From: an uncultured Eggerthellaceae bacterium
GTDB taxonomy: Bacteria; Actinomycetota; Coriobacteriia; Coriobacteriales; Eggerthellaceae
NCBI GenBank assembly: GCA_946631805.1
Contig: CAMPAJ010000026.1
Coordinates: 1 to 11,884 of the forward strand
DNA: 11,884 nucleotides
Direction: 5' to 3'
The notes beneath the pieces are model-generated. The model was not told the origin of the DNA, did no database searches, and saw only the letters and a list, made by a program, of their open reading frames with translations. Below are positions 1-7,464 of the stretch, in pieces (the stretch's first letter is position 1; each line of letters starts with the position of its first letter). Made by a program: the position numbers and the translations under genes.

Positions 1-2763
1 CGGTACGCCTCGCTCTTCGGTTCGGTGCCCAACCTGAAGGTGCTCGACTACCTCTCGGATTGCACCAAGCTCAACACGACGCCCTACATCAAGAAACATG
101 CGCTCATCGACCACATCGACGAAGACTCGTTCAGACTTGGCGCCGTGCCGCTCGACGATGCCCAGTTCCGCACGGCGGTCGAAACCGCCCAGCGCAAGGC
201 GCAACGCACCGCCCGATCAGACGGACAGCAGCTCAAGCAGACCTACGAGCAGCTTGCGCTCAACGTGCTCTCGGTCCATTCCCCGGCAGGCCTCTACGTC
301 CTCGCTTATCGCCAACTCAGGCTTGACCCCGAGAAGCGCCGGCTCGTCATCGGCCGCAACACGGTGCTCTGCCGCGAGTTCAAGGTGGTAAACGGGCGCG
401 CGTCGGAGCAGCAGTCAATTCGCTGCTATCTCGACGATGCCGATCTGTACCTGCTCGAGCGCTTCGACGAGAACCGCGAGACCGTGAAGGACATCGTCTC
501 GAAACGCTTGGGCGCTGGGCAGCTCGTCGACGACGAGCCCCATGTCATGGCCATTGCGCGCGATTCAGTCGTCAATCTTGCGGCGGAATTCGACGCTATC
601 TGCGAAATGGCCGAAACCGACAGCCTGACGGTTCCCCTGAAGGCGTTTTTCGGCGACCTGACCAAGCGCCCCGTCCGGCGCAAAGAGTACCCGCTCGTGC
701 TCTTGGACAGGCGCATCAACCTCGACCAGCTGCTTGCTGCGCACCAGTCCATGAAGTATCCCCTGACGTACGTCCAGGGTCCTCCAGGCACGGGCAAGAC
801 CACGACCATCGTGACCATCCTCATAAACGCCTTCTTCAATGGCAAGACCCTGCTGTTCTCGTCGTTCAACAACCATCCCGTCGACGGCGTCTTCAACGCC
901 CTGCGCTCCTTCACCTATCGCGACGAGCCGCTTCCGCTGCCTGTGTTGCGGCTCGGCGACCGAAAGCGCGTGCTGCAGGCCCTCGACTTCGTGAAGGAAC
1001 TGTACGAGCGCGTGGCCGATATGCCGGTCATCGAGGCCGATCTCAGGATGACTCAGGCACAGGAGCAGCAGCGGGCTCGCATGCTCGGCGTGCTGCTGCG
1101 CAATTACGAGGAGAACCTCGACCTGCAAGAACGCCGCGAATGCATACAGCAGCTGGTGGAAACGAACAACGATTTCGCCTTCAGCCTCGATTTGCAAACG
1201 CGCCAGCTCCAAGCGCTCGATAAGCAGTTGGAGCAGGCTGCTACGCCGGAAGATGCGCTGCAGCGCGCGTTATCGCTCACCGAATCGAATGCCGACGAGC
1301 TGGTCGAGCACCTGTTCCGCGCGTCGGTCTGCTGCATCAAGCGACTCGGGGAGGCACGCCATGCCGAGCTTCGGTCCATCGTCATGTCCTCGGCGGCGCC
1401 CGACGAGCGGGTCGATGCCTTCAACCGGCATATTTCCGACACGAAAAACCTGAAGAGCCTGCTGCGGGTGTTTCCCATCATCGCCACAACGTGTATATCA
1501 GCGCATCGACTTGGCCAGCCCGGGCCTACATTCGACCTCGCGGTCATCGACGAGGCAAGCCAGTGTGATACGGCTTGCGCGCTAATCCCCATCGTGCGGA
1601 GCCATGCGCTCGTGCTCGTGGGGGACCCGCAGCAGCTCTCGCCCGTCGTGGTCATCGACAAAGCCGACAACGCCGCCCTGCGGCGCAGCTACCAGATTAC
1701 CGACGAGTACGATTTTGTAGACAATTCAGCTTACAAAACGTTTTTGGCCTGCGACGCCGTGAGCAACGAGATCCTATTGCACGACCACTACCGCTGCGAC
1801 GAGAACATCATCGGCTTCAACAACAAGAAGTACTACAACGGCCGTTTGGAGGTGAAGAGCGGGCGCAAATCCGAGCGCGCGCTGCACTATGCGAGCATCC
1901 CGCTCAACACGTCGCCCGTGAAAAACGTCGCCCCCATCGAGGCGGAGGCCGTCATAGGGTATATCCAGGATAATCCCGATGCGTCCATCGGCGTCATCAC
2001 CCCGTTCACCAATCAGCGCGAATACCTGGCCGCGCAGCTGAAAGAGCACGGCCTTTCGCATATCCCCTGCGGGACGGTGCACGCGTTCCAGGGCGACGAG
2101 AAGGACGTCGTGCTCTTTTCGTTGGCGCTGACCGACCGCACGACCCCTGCAACATACGGTTGGCTTGCCAACAACCGCGAGCTCATCAACGTCGCGACGT
2201 CGCGTGCGCGCAACAAGCTGGTGATCTTCGGGAGCGATCGGGAGCTCGAGCGCCTGCACAGGAGCATCGATGGGCCTGATGATTTGTACGAGCTCGTGCA
2301 GTACGTGAAGACCAAGGGGACTTCGTCGGTGACGCCGCGCGCGATCTCATCGCGTGCGCTGGGAATCAAGCCCTATTCCACCAAGACCGAGACGGCTTTT
2401 CTTGAGAACCTCAGCCATGCGCTGGGGAGCATCTTCACATCCGGCTCGCGCTGCGTGATCCATACCCAGGTGCCCATCTCGCTCATGTTCGGCGAAAACT
2501 TTGCCCAGGAATACCTGTTCTACAGCGGCAGCTTCGACTTCGTCGTGTACGAGGAGGTTCCCGGCAAGGCCGAGATACCCATCCTGGCCATCGAGCTCGA
2601 CGGCATGGAGCACCGCAGCGTCGATGCGGTGCTGGAACGCGATCGCCAGAAGAACGCCATCTGCGAGAGGCATGGCCTGCAGCTCATACGCGTTGAGAAC
2701 ACGTACGCGCGCCGTTATCACCATATCAAGCACATCTTGATTGACTTCTTTGGGACGCGATGA
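1..2763 (+). CDS. SF1 (UPF1-like) helicase fused to a PD-(D/E)XK nuclease-like domain, 5' partial
   Basis: The reading frame is open from base 1 with no stop. The first in-frame start-type codon (GTG, 25) has no convincing ribosome site, so the true start is probably outside the window. Numbering from that GTG, all superfamily-1 helicase motifs are present: Walker A GPPGTGKT (252-259), DEASQ (509-513), GDPQQLSP (533-540), HYR (588-590), GVITPF (656-661), a VHAFQGDE motif (685-692) and INVATSRAR (721-729). The 1B/stalk-like insert between Walker A and B is rich in Glu, Gln and Arg and probably partly coiled coil. The last about 120 residues resemble the DUF2726 branch of PD-(D/E)XK enzymes: Asp838 in FDFVV, then E857-L-D859 followed by His863 and a downstream D-x-x-K. 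Family knowledge suggests ATP-driven unwinding or translocation coupled to nucleic-acid cleavage in the cytoplasm. Whether the substrate is DNA or RNA, and whether the role is repair, RNA metabolism or phage defence, cannot be told from the sequence. Confidence 0.88.
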   Translation, partial: RYASLFGSVPNLKVLDYLSDCTKLNTTPYIKKHALIDHIDEDSFRLGAVPLDDAQFRTAVETAQRKAQRTARSDGQQLKQTYEQLALNVLSVHSPAGLYVLAYRQLRLDPEKRRLVIGRNTVLCREFKVVNGRASEQQSIRCYLDDADLYLLERFDENRETVKDIVSKRLGAGQLVDDEPHVMAIARDSVVNLAAEFDAICEMAETDSLTVPLKAFFGDLTKRPVRRKEYPLVLLDRRINLDQLLAAHQSMKYPLTYVQGPPGTGKTTTIVTILINAFFNGKTLLFSSFNNHPVDGVFNALRSFTYRDEPLPLPVLRLGDRKRVLQALDFVKELYERVADMPVIEADLRMTQAQEQQRARMLGVLLRNYEENLDLQERRECIQQLVETNNDFAFSLDLQTRQLQALDKQLEQAATPEDALQRALSLTESNADELVEHLFRASVCCIKRLGEARHAELRSIVMSSAAPDERVDAFNRHISDTKNLKSLLRVFPIIATTCISAHRLGQPGPTFDLAVIDEASQCDTACALIPIVRSHALVLVGDPQQLSPVVVIDKADNAALRRSYQITDEYDFVDNSAYKTFLACDAVSNEILLHDHYRCDENIIGFNNKKYYNGRLEVKSGRKSERALHYASIPLNTSPVKNVAPIEAEAVIGYIQDNPDASIGVITPFTNQREYLAAQLKEHGLSHIPCGTVHAFQGDEKDVVLFSLALTDRTTPATYGWLANNRELINVATSRARNKLVIFGSDRELERLHRSIDGPDDLYELVQYVKTKGTSSVTPRAISSRALGIKPYSTKTETAFLENLSHALGSIFTSGSRCVIHTQVPISLMFGENFAQEYLFYSGSFDFVVYEEVPGKAEIPILAIELDGMEHRSVDAVLERDRQKNAICERHGLQLIRVENTYARRYHHIKHILIDFFGTR

Positions 2764-2764
2764 G

Positions 2765-2821
2765 CATCGGGGGGTGTTTGTTCATCTCGAGATGGATGAA
2801 CAAACACCCCCACCCCCGATG
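2765..2821. terminator. Long hairpin just after the helicase stop, likely terminator
   Basis: Inner arms 2775-2786 and 2795-2806 (TGTTTGTTCATC with GATGAACAAACA) pair perfectly around an 8-nt loop. The stem can extend outward in two registers. Either five G:C pairs (2770-2774 with 2807-2811) continue it directly, or an outer arm CATCGGGGG (2765-2773) pairs with CCCCCGATG (2813-2821), leaving a short C-rich bulge. No T-run follows, so this is not a textbook intrinsic terminator, but its position 1 nt after the helicase TGA and the lack of a gene inside it favour transcription termination or 3'-end protection. Confidence 0.6.
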
Positions 2822-2916
2822 TCCAGATGTACGTTCCAGCAGGAATGGCGCGTTCCTCCCGAAAGCCCGCTGGTGTTACCATACGACCTGAAACGATTAA
2901 CCGACCAACGCGAAAC

Positions 2917-2920
2917 GGAG
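2917..2920 (+). promoter_or_regulatory. Ribosome binding site deciding the pepV start
   Basis: GGAG lies 6 nt before the ATG at 2927. It supports that start over the in-frame but unsupported upstream codons at 2741 and 2819, which would translate through the hairpin. Confidence 0.6.
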
Positions 2921-2926
2921 CTGGCG

Positions 2927-4354
2927 ATGACGGACCAACGCATAGACGACGCTACCCTGACTGAAATCGAGGCATGGCGCGATGACCATTGGGACGAGGT
3001 GCTCGCGGACATCGAGCGCCTGGTGGAGGTCGAAAGCGTCGAGGATCTGGCTGCGGGCACCGAGGGCGCGCCGTATGGACCGGGGCCACGCGAGGCGCTT
3101 AGCAGGGCCCTTGCGATGGCACAGCGCGCGGGGCTTGATGCTCACGATTGCGAAGGCTATATCGGCTACGCCGACCTTGCAGGGCAGGGCGATACTCAAA
3201 TCGGAATCATCGGGCACGTCGACGTCGTGCCCGCCGGGCCCGGGTGGTCGGTGGAGCCCTATGCGCTGACGAAACGCGAGGGCTATCTTTTGGGGCGCGG
3301 AGTCATCGATGACAAGGGGCCGATCACCGTAGCGCTGCACGCCGTGCGTTTTTGGGCGGAGCGCTTCGCGACAAGCGGGCAGGTGCCGTCGTGCACCATC
3401 CGCGTGCTCTTCGGCGCGAACGAGGAAACCAACATGAAGGACGTCGAGTACTATCGCGCCCATCATGTCGATCCCGACTTCCTCTTCACACCCGACAGCC
3501 AGTTTCCCCTGGGGTACGGCGAGTCGGGCATCTGCAGCGGCACGCTCGTGAGCGGGGAGCTCGGCGAGGGAGTTATCGTCGAGCTCGAAGGCGGCCAGGC
3601 CGTCAACGCCGTGCCCGGGCTGGCGCATGCGGTCGTCCGCGCGTCGCTCGATGGCCTGCCCGAACGAGACGACATCACGGTGAGTGCTGCGGGCGAAGGT
3701 CTCGTTCGGGTGGAGGCCCAGGGCGTTTCGGCCCACGCGTCCACGCCGGAGCTTGGCAAGAACGCCATTGCCTTGCTGGTTGGCTACTTGTACGATGCCG
3801 GCCTGTGCAACGCTCAGGAGCGCCAGTTCCTGGGGCTCTTGCGCTTCCTCCTCGAGGACGTGAGCGGAGCGCGCGCCGAGCTTGCGGTGCGCGACGAGCA
3901 TTTCGGAGACCTTAGCATGGTGGGCGGCGTGATCCGGCTCGAGGAAGGCCGCATATACCAGTCATTCGACGTGCGCTATCCGACGAAGATCACCGCCGAG
4001 AAGATCGAACGCCGGTTCAACAAGGCGGCATACGAGTTCACCGAGGGCGCCTACTTCACCCTCGAGCACGACAAGGCGCCATTTCTGATGGACCCCAACT
4101 CTGATGAGGTGAACGCGCTGCTCGACGCCTACCGCACGGTGACGGGCGAGGACGTGCAGGGCAAGACCTCGAAGGGCGGCACCTACGCGCGCTGCTTCAC
4201 CAAGGGCGTGAGCTTCGGCCCCGAGAAGCCCTGGGTCCAAAACCCCGATTGGGTAGGTAGCATGCACGGGCCTGACGAGGGCGTGAGCGAAGGGCTGCTC
4301 AAGGAAGCGTTCGCCATCTACGCGCTGGCAATTGGCAAACTGTTGGGGCAGTAA
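2927..4354 (+). CDS. pepV: M20-family metallodipeptidase, PepV/Sapep type
   Basis: This 475-residue protein has the length and metal-ligand order of PepV, a cytoplasmic two-zinc dipeptidase that releases amino acids from dipeptides. Visible motifs are GHVDVVPAGPGW (His97 and Asp99), RGVIDDKGP (Asp128, bridging ligand), GANEETN (Glu166 catalytic base and Glu167), TPDSQFP (Asp190) and SMHGPDE (His447). They match the His-Asp-Glu-Glu-Asp-His set described for PepV of Lactobacillus. The lid/dimerisation-like insert lies between roughly residues 200 and 390. The ATG at 2927 was chosen for its GGAG site; longer in-frame versions add a low-complexity stretch coming from the hairpin. The gene stands apart from the upstream helicase (163-bp gap with a hairpin) and looks separately transcribed. 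Its likely role is nitrogen and amino-acid salvage from imported peptides. The family is secure; the exact dipeptide specificity is not. Confidence 0.9.
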   Translation: MTDQRIDDATLTEIEAWRDDHWDEVLADIERLVEVESVEDLAAGTEGAPYGPGPREALSRALAMAQRAGLDAHDCEGYIGYADLAGQGDTQIGIIGHVDVVPAGPGWSVEPYALTKREGYLLGRGVIDDKGPITVALHAVRFWAERFATSGQVPSCTIRVLFGANEETNMKDVEYYRAHHVDPDFLFTPDSQFPLGYGESGICSGTLVSGELGEGVIVELEGGQAVNAVPGLAHAVVRASLDGLPERDDITVSAAGEGLVRVEAQGVSAHASTPELGKNAIALLVGYLYDAGLCNAQERQFLGLLRFLLEDVSGARAELAVRDEHFGDLSMVGGVIRLEEGRIYQSFDVRYPTKITAEKIERRFNKAAYEFTEGAYFTLEHDKAPFLMDPNSDEVNALLDAYRTVTGEDVQGKTSKGGTYARCFTKGVSFGPEKPWVQNPDWVGSMHGPDEGVSEGLLKEAFAIYALAIGKLLGQ

Positions 4355-4417
4355 ACGAGCGGCCGTTCGCGTTGCCGTTACCTGGCGAGCTGTCATTTCG
4401 CTGCGGGGGAGTTGTGC

Positions 4418-4639
4418 TTGAAGACGCTCGTTGTCATGTGCGGTCCGTGCGGGGGCAAGACGTCGGCGGTGCCGTATGTGCGCGAGTGCCTGGAGCAAGC
4501 GGGCTTCGCTGTCATCGTCGTGCCCGAAGCGGGGGCCGACCTCATCCTCGATACATTTAACCAAGTTGGGTGCATCGTTGGCGATAATTCTGGTGGTTGT
4601 CGTAAGATACGCAGCATAGGTTTTAGAGATGAAAGATGA
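4418..4639 (+). pseudogene. Remnant of an AAA_28-like P-loop ATPase (N-terminal part only)
   Basis: A TTG at 4418, 6 nt after the GGGGGAG run at 4405-4411, opens a 73-codon frame. Its first about 45 residues look like the start of an AAA_28-type ATP-binding protein: a beta strand (KTLVVMC), the P-loop GPCGGKTS, a helix (VRECLEQAG), then a second strand ending VVPEAGADLIL. Full-length relatives continue for well over 100 more residues with Walker B and lid elements, all absent here. After about base 4555 the sequence turns AT-richer and the translation no longer resembles the family, so a deletion or recombination junction near 4550-4560 is likely. The frame ends in a TGA that overlaps the ATG of the next gene (ATGA, 4636-4639), so translation of the remnant could still feed the downstream YhgE gene. 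A real 73-residue peptide is the alternative reading. Confidence 0.6.
4578..4608 (+). promoter_or_regulatory. Weak candidate promoter for the YhgE cluster
   Basis: TTGGCG (4578-4583) and TAAGAT (4603-4608) resemble -35 and -10 boxes, but the 19-nt spacing is longer than ideal. They lie in the AT-richer stretch between the truncated ATPase and the first YhgE gene, where a promoter would be expected. This is inference from position and a loose match. Confidence 0.25.
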
Positions 4640-7464
4640 CCTTTTTTATGGGAAATGTGCTGCGCATACTCAGGCGTGATATTCTGCGCCTGTTGAAGGC
4701 ACCTGCCGCGCTGGTCGTGGTGGGGGTGCTCATGGTGCTGCCTTCCCTGTACACATGGTATAACGTGCTGGCGTTTTGGAACCCCTACGAGGCGACGGGC
4801 AACCTTTCCGTCAGCGTCGTCAACCAGGATGCCGGTGCCGAGACCGAGCTCACGGGCCAGCTCAACGTGGGCGATACGGTAACCGAGGCGCTGCTCGAAA
4901 ACGAGAAGCTCAATTTCGCCGAAGAGGACTTCGACACTGCGATGACCCAGCTCGAGGGCGGTGATGTGTTCGCGGTGTACGTTATCCCCGAAGACTTTAC
5001 GGAATGCCTGATATCGCCTCTAACAGGCCAGGTGAAAAGCCCGCAGATCGTTTACTACGCCAACGAGAAGCTCGGACCCGTAAGCCCTAGAATCACCGAC
5101 ACCGCCTCGTCGACGCTCGATCAGACTATCAATTCGATGTTCGTGTCCACCGTGAGCGAATCAGCGGCCCAGGCGATCGATTCGGCCATAGGAGACGCCA
5201 GGACTGCTAAGGATGCGGCCCAGGAAAAAGCCACCACAAGCGCGGATGCCGCCTTGACGGCCATCGCCGACGTGCGCGCCAAGCTCAAAGACGCGCAAAC
5301 CGCCCTGGACGACGCGAGGGCCAAGACGGAATCTGCCTCTGCCTCCCTCGACGATGCCAGGTTGCTCGTGGGGGATGCCAGGACGCTCGTGAACGATACT
5401 GCGAACGAGGCGTATGCAGTGGAAGATGCCCTGTTGACGGCGTCTTCAGGTGCTGTTGGTTCCCTGTCGGGTGTTGCAACCGAATTGTCGCAAGTCACCG
5501 CCAAGGCCAAAAATGCAACCGATGACCTTTTGGCCAAAGCAGGGTCGGCTCGCGCGCTCGTTGATTTGGGAACTGGACGGGTTCAGCCGTTCATCAACAC
5601 CTTGACGAGCGTCTCGCAGGACATGCAAGCCGTCGCCTCTGCTTTGCCCGACGATGGCCACGTGAAGACTGGCATACTGGATGCTGCAGGCAATTTGGCG
5701 AATAGGGCAGCAGATTTGCAGTCAGCTGTCGATTCGACTACCGCTCTCAGCGCTGGTATCGAGGAGACCGCACAAGCGGCTTCCAATGTAGCCGGAACTC
5801 TCGATAGCGCGTCAAAACGGGTATCCGACTCCCTCGCGAATTACTCGGGTGGGCTGCTCGGGTCGACCGCCCCTACGGTCACGACAATCCTGGCGCAAGT
5901 TAGCTCGTCATGCTCGCATCTTTCCGCAGCGACTACGGATCTCGATACGACAATCGGGGAGGCGCAGGTGGGCTTGGGTCAGCTCGGCAACCTGCTGGCC
6001 AATTCGAACGATGCGCTGGCGCAGACTGATGCCCTCATTGGGGACCTTCAATCCGACGTTGATTCGATTACATCGGACATACATCTGCTTGCACAGTCTG
6101 ACGCCATCGCCGGCCTTGTGGAAAACGGCTCGCTGAACGCCCAGAACATCGGGGCGTTCATGGGGTCTCCCACGAAGCTCGAAACGGTGCGGATGTACCA
6201 TCCCAACGCGTACGGCACGGCAATGGCGCCGCTGTTCATGAACCTGACGTTCTGGATCGGCGCGTTCATGTTGGTCATCATCTTTAGAACCGAAGTCGAT
6301 GACGAGGGAATTAAGAAGCTCACGATAGGCCAACGCTACGTCTCGCGTTTCGCCCTATTTGCGGGCATCGCAGTGGTACAGGCGCTCATCTGTTGCGCAG
6401 GCGTACTCGCGCTGGGCGTCCAGGTCGCCAATCCGCCAGCGCTTTTCTTTGCTTCGGCAGTCACGGCGCTGGCGTACCTGAGTATCATCTACGCGCTTTC
6501 CGCGACGCTTCAGCACATAGGCAAGGCCTTGTGCATAATCTTGGTGTTTGCCCAGATCCCCGGTGGATCGGGTCTGTACCCGCTCGAGCTTACCGACGGG
6601 TTCTTCCAGGCGATATACCCGTTCTTGCCGTTCTCGTACGGCATCGATGCATTGCGCGAGGCTATTGGCGGATTCTACGGAAATTTCTTCGTGCGCGACC
6701 TTGCGGTGCTGGCCGCGCTCTTCGTCGGCATGACTGTTTTGGGAGTGGTGCTCGGTCCGGTTATGTCAAACGTCACGCGTGTAGCAGCACGCGAGATTCG
6801 CGAAGGCGACCTGTACAATGGCGAAGACGCCGTCGTGCCCGAGCGCCCGTACCGTCTCTCGCAGATAATCAGCGCGTTTTCCGATAGGGAGGGCTTCCGC
6901 GAGGACGTCGAGCGGCGCTATGCCCGTTTCAGCAAGCTCTACCCGAATTTCATCCGGGTGGCTATCGTGCTGGCTATCGGCGTGCCGGTGATCCTCGCGT
7001 TCATGCTAGCCCTTGACGCGGGCGAGAAAGTCGTGTTGCTCACCATCGTGCTGCTCTGGCTGGTCGCCCTGCTCATTTTCGTATTGGTCGTGGAATCGCT
7101 GCGCAGTAGCTTCGAGCGCCAGCTCAATTTGGAGCGCATGTCCGGCTTGGGGGCGACGAGGCTCTTCATGGACCGCAACCGCATGGTGCCGGCTCTCGCA
7201 GGCGCAGCGCCGCATGGCGTCTGGTCTGGGCACGATAGGGCGCGCGGCGCAGAACCCGAGGAAGAGGCCGACGTGACCCTTGACACGGCGTCTGATGAGA
7301 TGCCGAACGAAGCGCCTGGTGAAGGGTTCGACAATGAAGCGGTCGGCGCAACAGCCGATGAAGCGCGTAACGGAGCAGCCGACGAAGCGGCCGGCGCAAC
7401 GCCGGACGTGGCGAGCGGCGCCGAGGCGCAAGAGCCGCGTGCGGAAGGAGGCGCAGATGCGTAA
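4636..7464 (+). CDS. YhgE/Pip-family membrane protein with extended acidic C-terminus
   Basis: The 942-residue protein has the layout of the YhgE/Pip family. One N-terminal membrane helix (about 25-46, including PSLYTWYNVLAFW) and a conserved TGNLSVSVVNQDAG segment are followed by a long Ala/Asp/Ser-rich extracytoplasmic region (about 170-510) with coiled-coil character. A C-terminal ABC-2-like membrane block comes next (helices near 528-550, 572-595, 601-625, 629-650, 683-711). Unlike ordinary members (roughly 700-800 residues) it continues with a charged loop, two more helices (about 771-794 and 798-821) and an acidic Ala/Glu/Asp/Gly-rich tail of about 100 residues. Relatives include the phage receptor YueB/Pip and EsaA of type VII secretion; the biochemical role of free-standing YhgE proteins is poorly known. 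The start at 4636 has only a weak site (AGAG, 4625-4628). An in-frame ATG at 4648 is the alternative. The stop overlaps the next gene by 8 bp, implying an operon. Confidence 0.88.
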   Translation: MTFFMGNVLRILRRDILRLLKAPAALVVVGVLMVLPSLYTWYNVLAFWNPYEATGNLSVSVVNQDAGAETELTGQLNVGDTVTEALLENEKLNFAEEDFDTAMTQLEGGDVFAVYVIPEDFTECLISPLTGQVKSPQIVYYANEKLGPVSPRITDTASSTLDQTINSMFVSTVSESAAQAIDSAIGDARTAKDAAQEKATTSADAALTAIADVRAKLKDAQTALDDARAKTESASASLDDARLLVGDARTLVNDTANEAYAVEDALLTASSGAVGSLSGVATELSQVTAKAKNATDDLLAKAGSARALVDLGTGRVQPFINTLTSVSQDMQAVASALPDDGHVKTGILDAAGNLANRAADLQSAVDSTTALSAGIEETAQAASNVAGTLDSASKRVSDSLANYSGGLLGSTAPTVTTILAQVSSSCSHLSAATTDLDTTIGEAQVGLGQLGNLLANSNDALAQTDALIGDLQSDVDSITSDIHLLAQSDAIAGLVENGSLNAQNIGAFMGSPTKLETVRMYHPNAYGTAMAPLFMNLTFWIGAFMLVIIFRTEVDDEGIKKLTIGQRYVSRFALFAGIAVVQALICCAGVLALGVQVANPPALFFASAVTALAYLSIIYALSATLQHIGKALCIILVFAQIPGGSGLYPLELTDGFFQAIYPFLPFSYGIDALREAIGGFYGNFFVRDLAVLAALFVGMTVLGVVLGPVMSNVTRVAAREIREGDLYNGEDAVVPERPYRLSQIISAFSDREGFREDVERRYARFSKLYPNFIRVAIVLAIGVPVILAFMLALDAGEKVVLLTIVLLWLVALLIFVLVVESLRSSFERQLNLERMSGLGATRLFMDRNRMVPALAGAAPHGVWSGHDRARGAEPEEEADVTLDTASDEMPNEAPGEGFDNEAVGATADEARNGAADEAAGATPDVASGAEAQEPRAEGGADA
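5353..5391 (+). repeat. 21-bp tandem repeat inside the YhgE coiled-coil region
   Basis: GATGCCAGGnnGCTCGTG occurs at 5353-5370 and again at 5374-5391, exactly 21 bp (seven codons) apart, encoding two DAR-x-LV units. A seven-residue period is what a coiled coil would use, and the near-identical DNA suggests a recent small duplication. Confidence 0.65.
7336..7407 (+). repeat. Direct repeat in the acidic tail of the first YhgE protein
   Basis: GAAGCGGyCGGCGCAAC appears at 7336-7352 and 7384-7400, 48 bp apart, encoding EA(V/A)GAT followed by A or P and then D. Looser NEA/DEA-type units surround both copies. The tail is probably built from short degenerate duplications and is likely disordered and cytoplasmic. 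Confidence 0.6.
7442..7451 (+). promoter_or_regulatory. Strong ribosome binding site of the second YhgE gene
   Basis: GGAAGGAGG lies within the last codons of the first YhgE gene, 6 nt before the ATG at 7457. It fixes the start there and rules out the long open stretch upstream in the same frame. Confidence 0.75.

Noticed and set aside
2741..2926. Upstream in-frame extension of pepV starting inside the helicase gene
   Set aside because: It would translate through the hairpin, gives low-complexity sequence, and makes the protein longer than PepV relatives; GGAG supports 2927.
2897..3901. 334-codon open frame on the minus strand opposite pepV
   Set aside because: No family features, and the opposite strand carries all PepV metal ligands.
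4355..4400. Possible terminator after pepV
   Set aside because: GAGCGGCCGTTC is only a short imperfect palindrome without a clear longer stem or T-run.
7280..7456. Open 59-codon extension in front of the second YhgE gene
   Set aside because: It overlaps the acidic tail of the first YhgE gene, encodes Arg-rich sequence unlike any YhgE start, and a strong GGAGG site marks the ATG at 7457.
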